A stretch of 7,570 nucleotides of DNA from Oscillospiraceae bacterium (GTDB lineage: Bacteria; Bacillota; Clostridia; Oscillospirales; Oscillospiraceae), in contig JAISTA010000107.1 of the NCBI GenBank assembly GCA_031272845.1, positions 1-7,570 on the forward strand, in the 5' to 3' direction. A model generated the notes under the pieces. It saw nothing but the letters and a program-made list of their open reading frames with translations, did not search any database and was not told the origin of the DNA. Position 1 is the stretch's first letter. The number at the start of each line of letters is the position of its first letter. Positions 6,234-7,570 of this stretch are shown here, piece after piece. A program made the position numbers and the translations under genes.

Positions 6234-6247
6234 GTCATAAGTTCAGC

Positions 6248-7177
6248 TTAGTCCTGCGTGTCAGGCGATTCCGGCACAATTACGCGCACGGCGTTGTGCT
6301 TGTTTTCAACGACAAGCTGTGAAAAGCTGCCGGCAAACTCGCCGTCCCGCGTGAAGTCCACGGGCTCTGCAAAGGTAAACGACGCGCGTGAGGTTCTCAG
6401 CATTTGTATCTGGTCCGTATGAAAGCTCTTTTTTTGCACGGAGTTTATTATGTCCAAAAAATCCGCCGGATTTATCGGCTGCTTTACAAGGATGATCTCA
6501 AACAGCCCGTCTGAAAGATTCACATCGTCGGGATGCAGCTTGACAAGTCCCGCAACGGAAAGCGAGTTTGTTATACTGCCGAAGACGAAATCCCCCTCAA
6601 TCGCGCCGTCGTCATACTCCACATAAAGGCGGCGGCTTTTTATCGAAAAAACCTCCTGCGCGCCCGATACGACATACGCAAGGTGCCCCCAAACCTTTTT
6701 TACGTCCTGCGGAGTTGCGTACGAGGCCTTTGTAAACGCGCCGAAGGCTGTTATGTATGTGAAAAGCTGATCTGTCGTTAAAATGTGGCCGAGGTCGAGC
6801 GCTATTGTCTTTCCGGCGAGGATCACGTCAATCGCCTCGTCCGCATTGCGGGACAGGGCAAGCGTTGTGGCGATGTCTATTGCGGTTCCCGCCGGGATAT
6901 AGCCGATAACGGGGCGAGTTTCCTCCGGCAGACACGACACGCCCGCCGCAACGTCTGAAAACGTGCCGTCTCCGCCGATTGCGACTACTGTATTGAACGA
7001 ATGCGCGTGCGTCTCCGTGAACTGGCGCACCTGCCCCGGCTGCGTCAGGTGAACGGAGACAATTGCGTTTCCGCCCTCCGAGAATTTTGTTATAATCCGT
7101 CCGAGCTTTTGGTTTGTAATTCCGCGGCCGGAATGCGTGTTTACGACAAGTAAAACCTTATTAAGCTTTTCTGACAT
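6248..7177 (-). CDS. Diacylglycerol kinase-family lipid kinase (DAGK_cat/YegS-like)
   Basis: 309 residues, normal for soluble bacterial DgkB/YegS-type kinases, which phosphorylate diacylglycerol or related lipids at the membrane for phospholipid turnover. The N-terminus VLLVVNTHSGRG (8-19) is the family start. GGDGT (68-72) is the nucleotide-binding motif, LDLGHI (127-132) opens the C-terminal beta-sandwich domain, LSDGLFEI (221-228) fits the usual NDGLFE segment, and RDGEFAG (277-283) holds the conserved DGE. The loop normally written GTTNDFA reads GTAIDIA here (97-103), with Ile100 in place of the conserved Asn. The start ATG at 7177 has GGAG about 12 bases upstream, a rather long spacing. 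The gene follows hisS by 43 nt in the same direction and is probably co-transcribed. Lipid substrate cannot be told from sequence. Confidence 0.88.
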   Translation of the reverse strand: MSEKLNKVLLVVNTHSGRGITNQKLGRIITKFSEGGNAIVSVHLTQPGQVRQFTETHAHSFNTVVAIGGDGTFSDVAAGVSCLPEETRPVIGYIPAGTAIDIATTLALSRNADEAIDVILAGKTIALDLGHILTTDQLFTYITAFGAFTKASYATPQDVKKVWGHLAYVVSGAQEVFSIKSRRLYVEYDDGAIEGDFVFGSITNSLSVAGLVKLHPDDVNLSDGLFEIILVKQPINPADFLDIINSVQKKSFHTDQIQMLRTSRASFTFAEPVDFTRDGEFAGSFSQLVVENKHNAVRVIVPESPDTQD

Positions 7178-7220
7178 TTAATTAACCGGCTCCGTTTTTC
7201 GTGTGTATATATATTTACTG

Positions 7221-7570
7221 CTATTTAATCGGCTTTTGCAGCAGCTGCTCAGCGTATTTGTCGGCAAGTCCCTTTGAAACGACCGCAAGGCTTGCCGTAA
7301 ACTGGCTTCCGTCCGCCATATCGCGCACGGTCACGCGGCTTTCGGCAATCTCGTCCTCTCCGATGAATATGACGTACGGAACGCCGAGCTTCGACGCTGA
7401 GGAGAGCTTAGCCTTAACCTTTTTTGTCTCAAAATCAATCGCTGCCGGAACGCCGAGCGTGCGGATTTCTGTCGCCGCCGCAATCGCGTGAGAATAGTCC
7501 TCCGTCATCGGGATAACCGTGACAAAGCAGGGCGCGGCCGGCAGAGACTCGCTCAGCATACCGTACTCGT
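7221..7570 (-). CDS. hisS: Histidyl-tRNA synthetase, C-terminal part (5' end outside the window)
   Basis: The last 115 codons plus two bases are present, ending in a TAG at 7223-7221; the frame is open to the window edge, so the ATG at 7559 is internal. The visible part is the class IIa anticodon-binding domain: a first strand CFVTVIPM, a helix with AAATEIRTLGVPAAID, then KVKAKLSSASKLGVPYVIFIGEDEI and a V-T-V-R-D-M-A-D-G-S-Q strand. This is the normal HisRS C-terminal order, where the domain recognises the tRNA-His anticodon. HisZ, the related regulatory protein, lacks this domain, so HisS is preferred. The catalytic core with motifs 1-3 is not in the window. The lipid kinase gene begins 43 nt downstream with no terminator between them. 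Confidence 0.85.
   Translation of the reverse strand, partial: EYGMLSESLPAAPCFVTVIPMTEDYSHAIAAATEIRTLGVPAAIDFETKKVKAKLSSASKLGVPYVIFIGEDEIAESRVTVRDMADGSQFTASLAVVSKGLADKYAEQLLQKPIK

Noticed and set aside
6129..6245. Frameshift at the end of the SipL-like gene that would restore a full LysM
   Set aside because: The alternative frame (GEKGDNQNLSGH and on) does not give the GqkL-type strand and runs through the terminator.

Overview
The window looks like chromosomal DNA of a spore-forming (or spore-derived) anaerobic Bacillota, probably class Clostridia. The evidence is the gene content: an Nfn-type electron-bifurcating transhydrogenase pair, a SipL-like DUF3794/LysM spore-coat protein, a SleB-type cell-wall hydrolase and a clostridial M3 oligoendopeptidase. 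Coding DNA is moderately GC-rich, the main divergent spacer is very AT-rich, and the visible ribosome-binding sites are mostly GGAGG-like. No mobile element, CRISPR array, tRNA, rRNA or phage gene was seen.

Left part (1-3712, minus strand): one likely operon read right to left. It starts at a good sigma-A-type promoter (3712-3684), then a TTG-started pyridoxal/pyridoxamine kinase (3625-2777), an M3 oligoendopeptidase (2727-1036), nfnA (950-105) and the first 35 codons of nfnB (105-1, running off the window). nfnA and nfnB share one base in a TAATG stop/start. The large-subunit fragment resembles what databases often call a glutamate synthase small chain. The neighbour's Asp-plus-three-Cys cluster motif instead points to NfnAB, which couples NADH, ferredoxin and NADP+.

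Middle (3641-4009): a divergent AT-rich spacer with back-to-back extended -10 promoters. Rightwards it holds a leader of about 165 nt with several inverted repeats, the least explained DNA in the window.

Right of the spacer (plus strand): a secreted SleB-type hydrolase with an N-terminal copper-amine-oxidase-N-like domain (4010-4840), a strong terminator, then a SipL-like two-SPOCS/LysM protein (5008-6174) ending in a short LysM. A perfect 30-base palindrome (6203-6232) acts as a two-way terminator.

Far right (minus strand): a diacylglycerol/lipid kinase-family protein (7177-6248), 43 nt downstream of the C-terminal third of histidyl-tRNA synthetase (hisS, from beyond 7570 to 7221).

Most of this is ordinary core and sporulation-related gene content. 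I found no convincing undescribed multi-gene system. The better leads are the structured leader of the hydrolase gene, the Nfn reassignment, the shortened LysM of the SipL-like protein and a changed motif in the lipid kinase.
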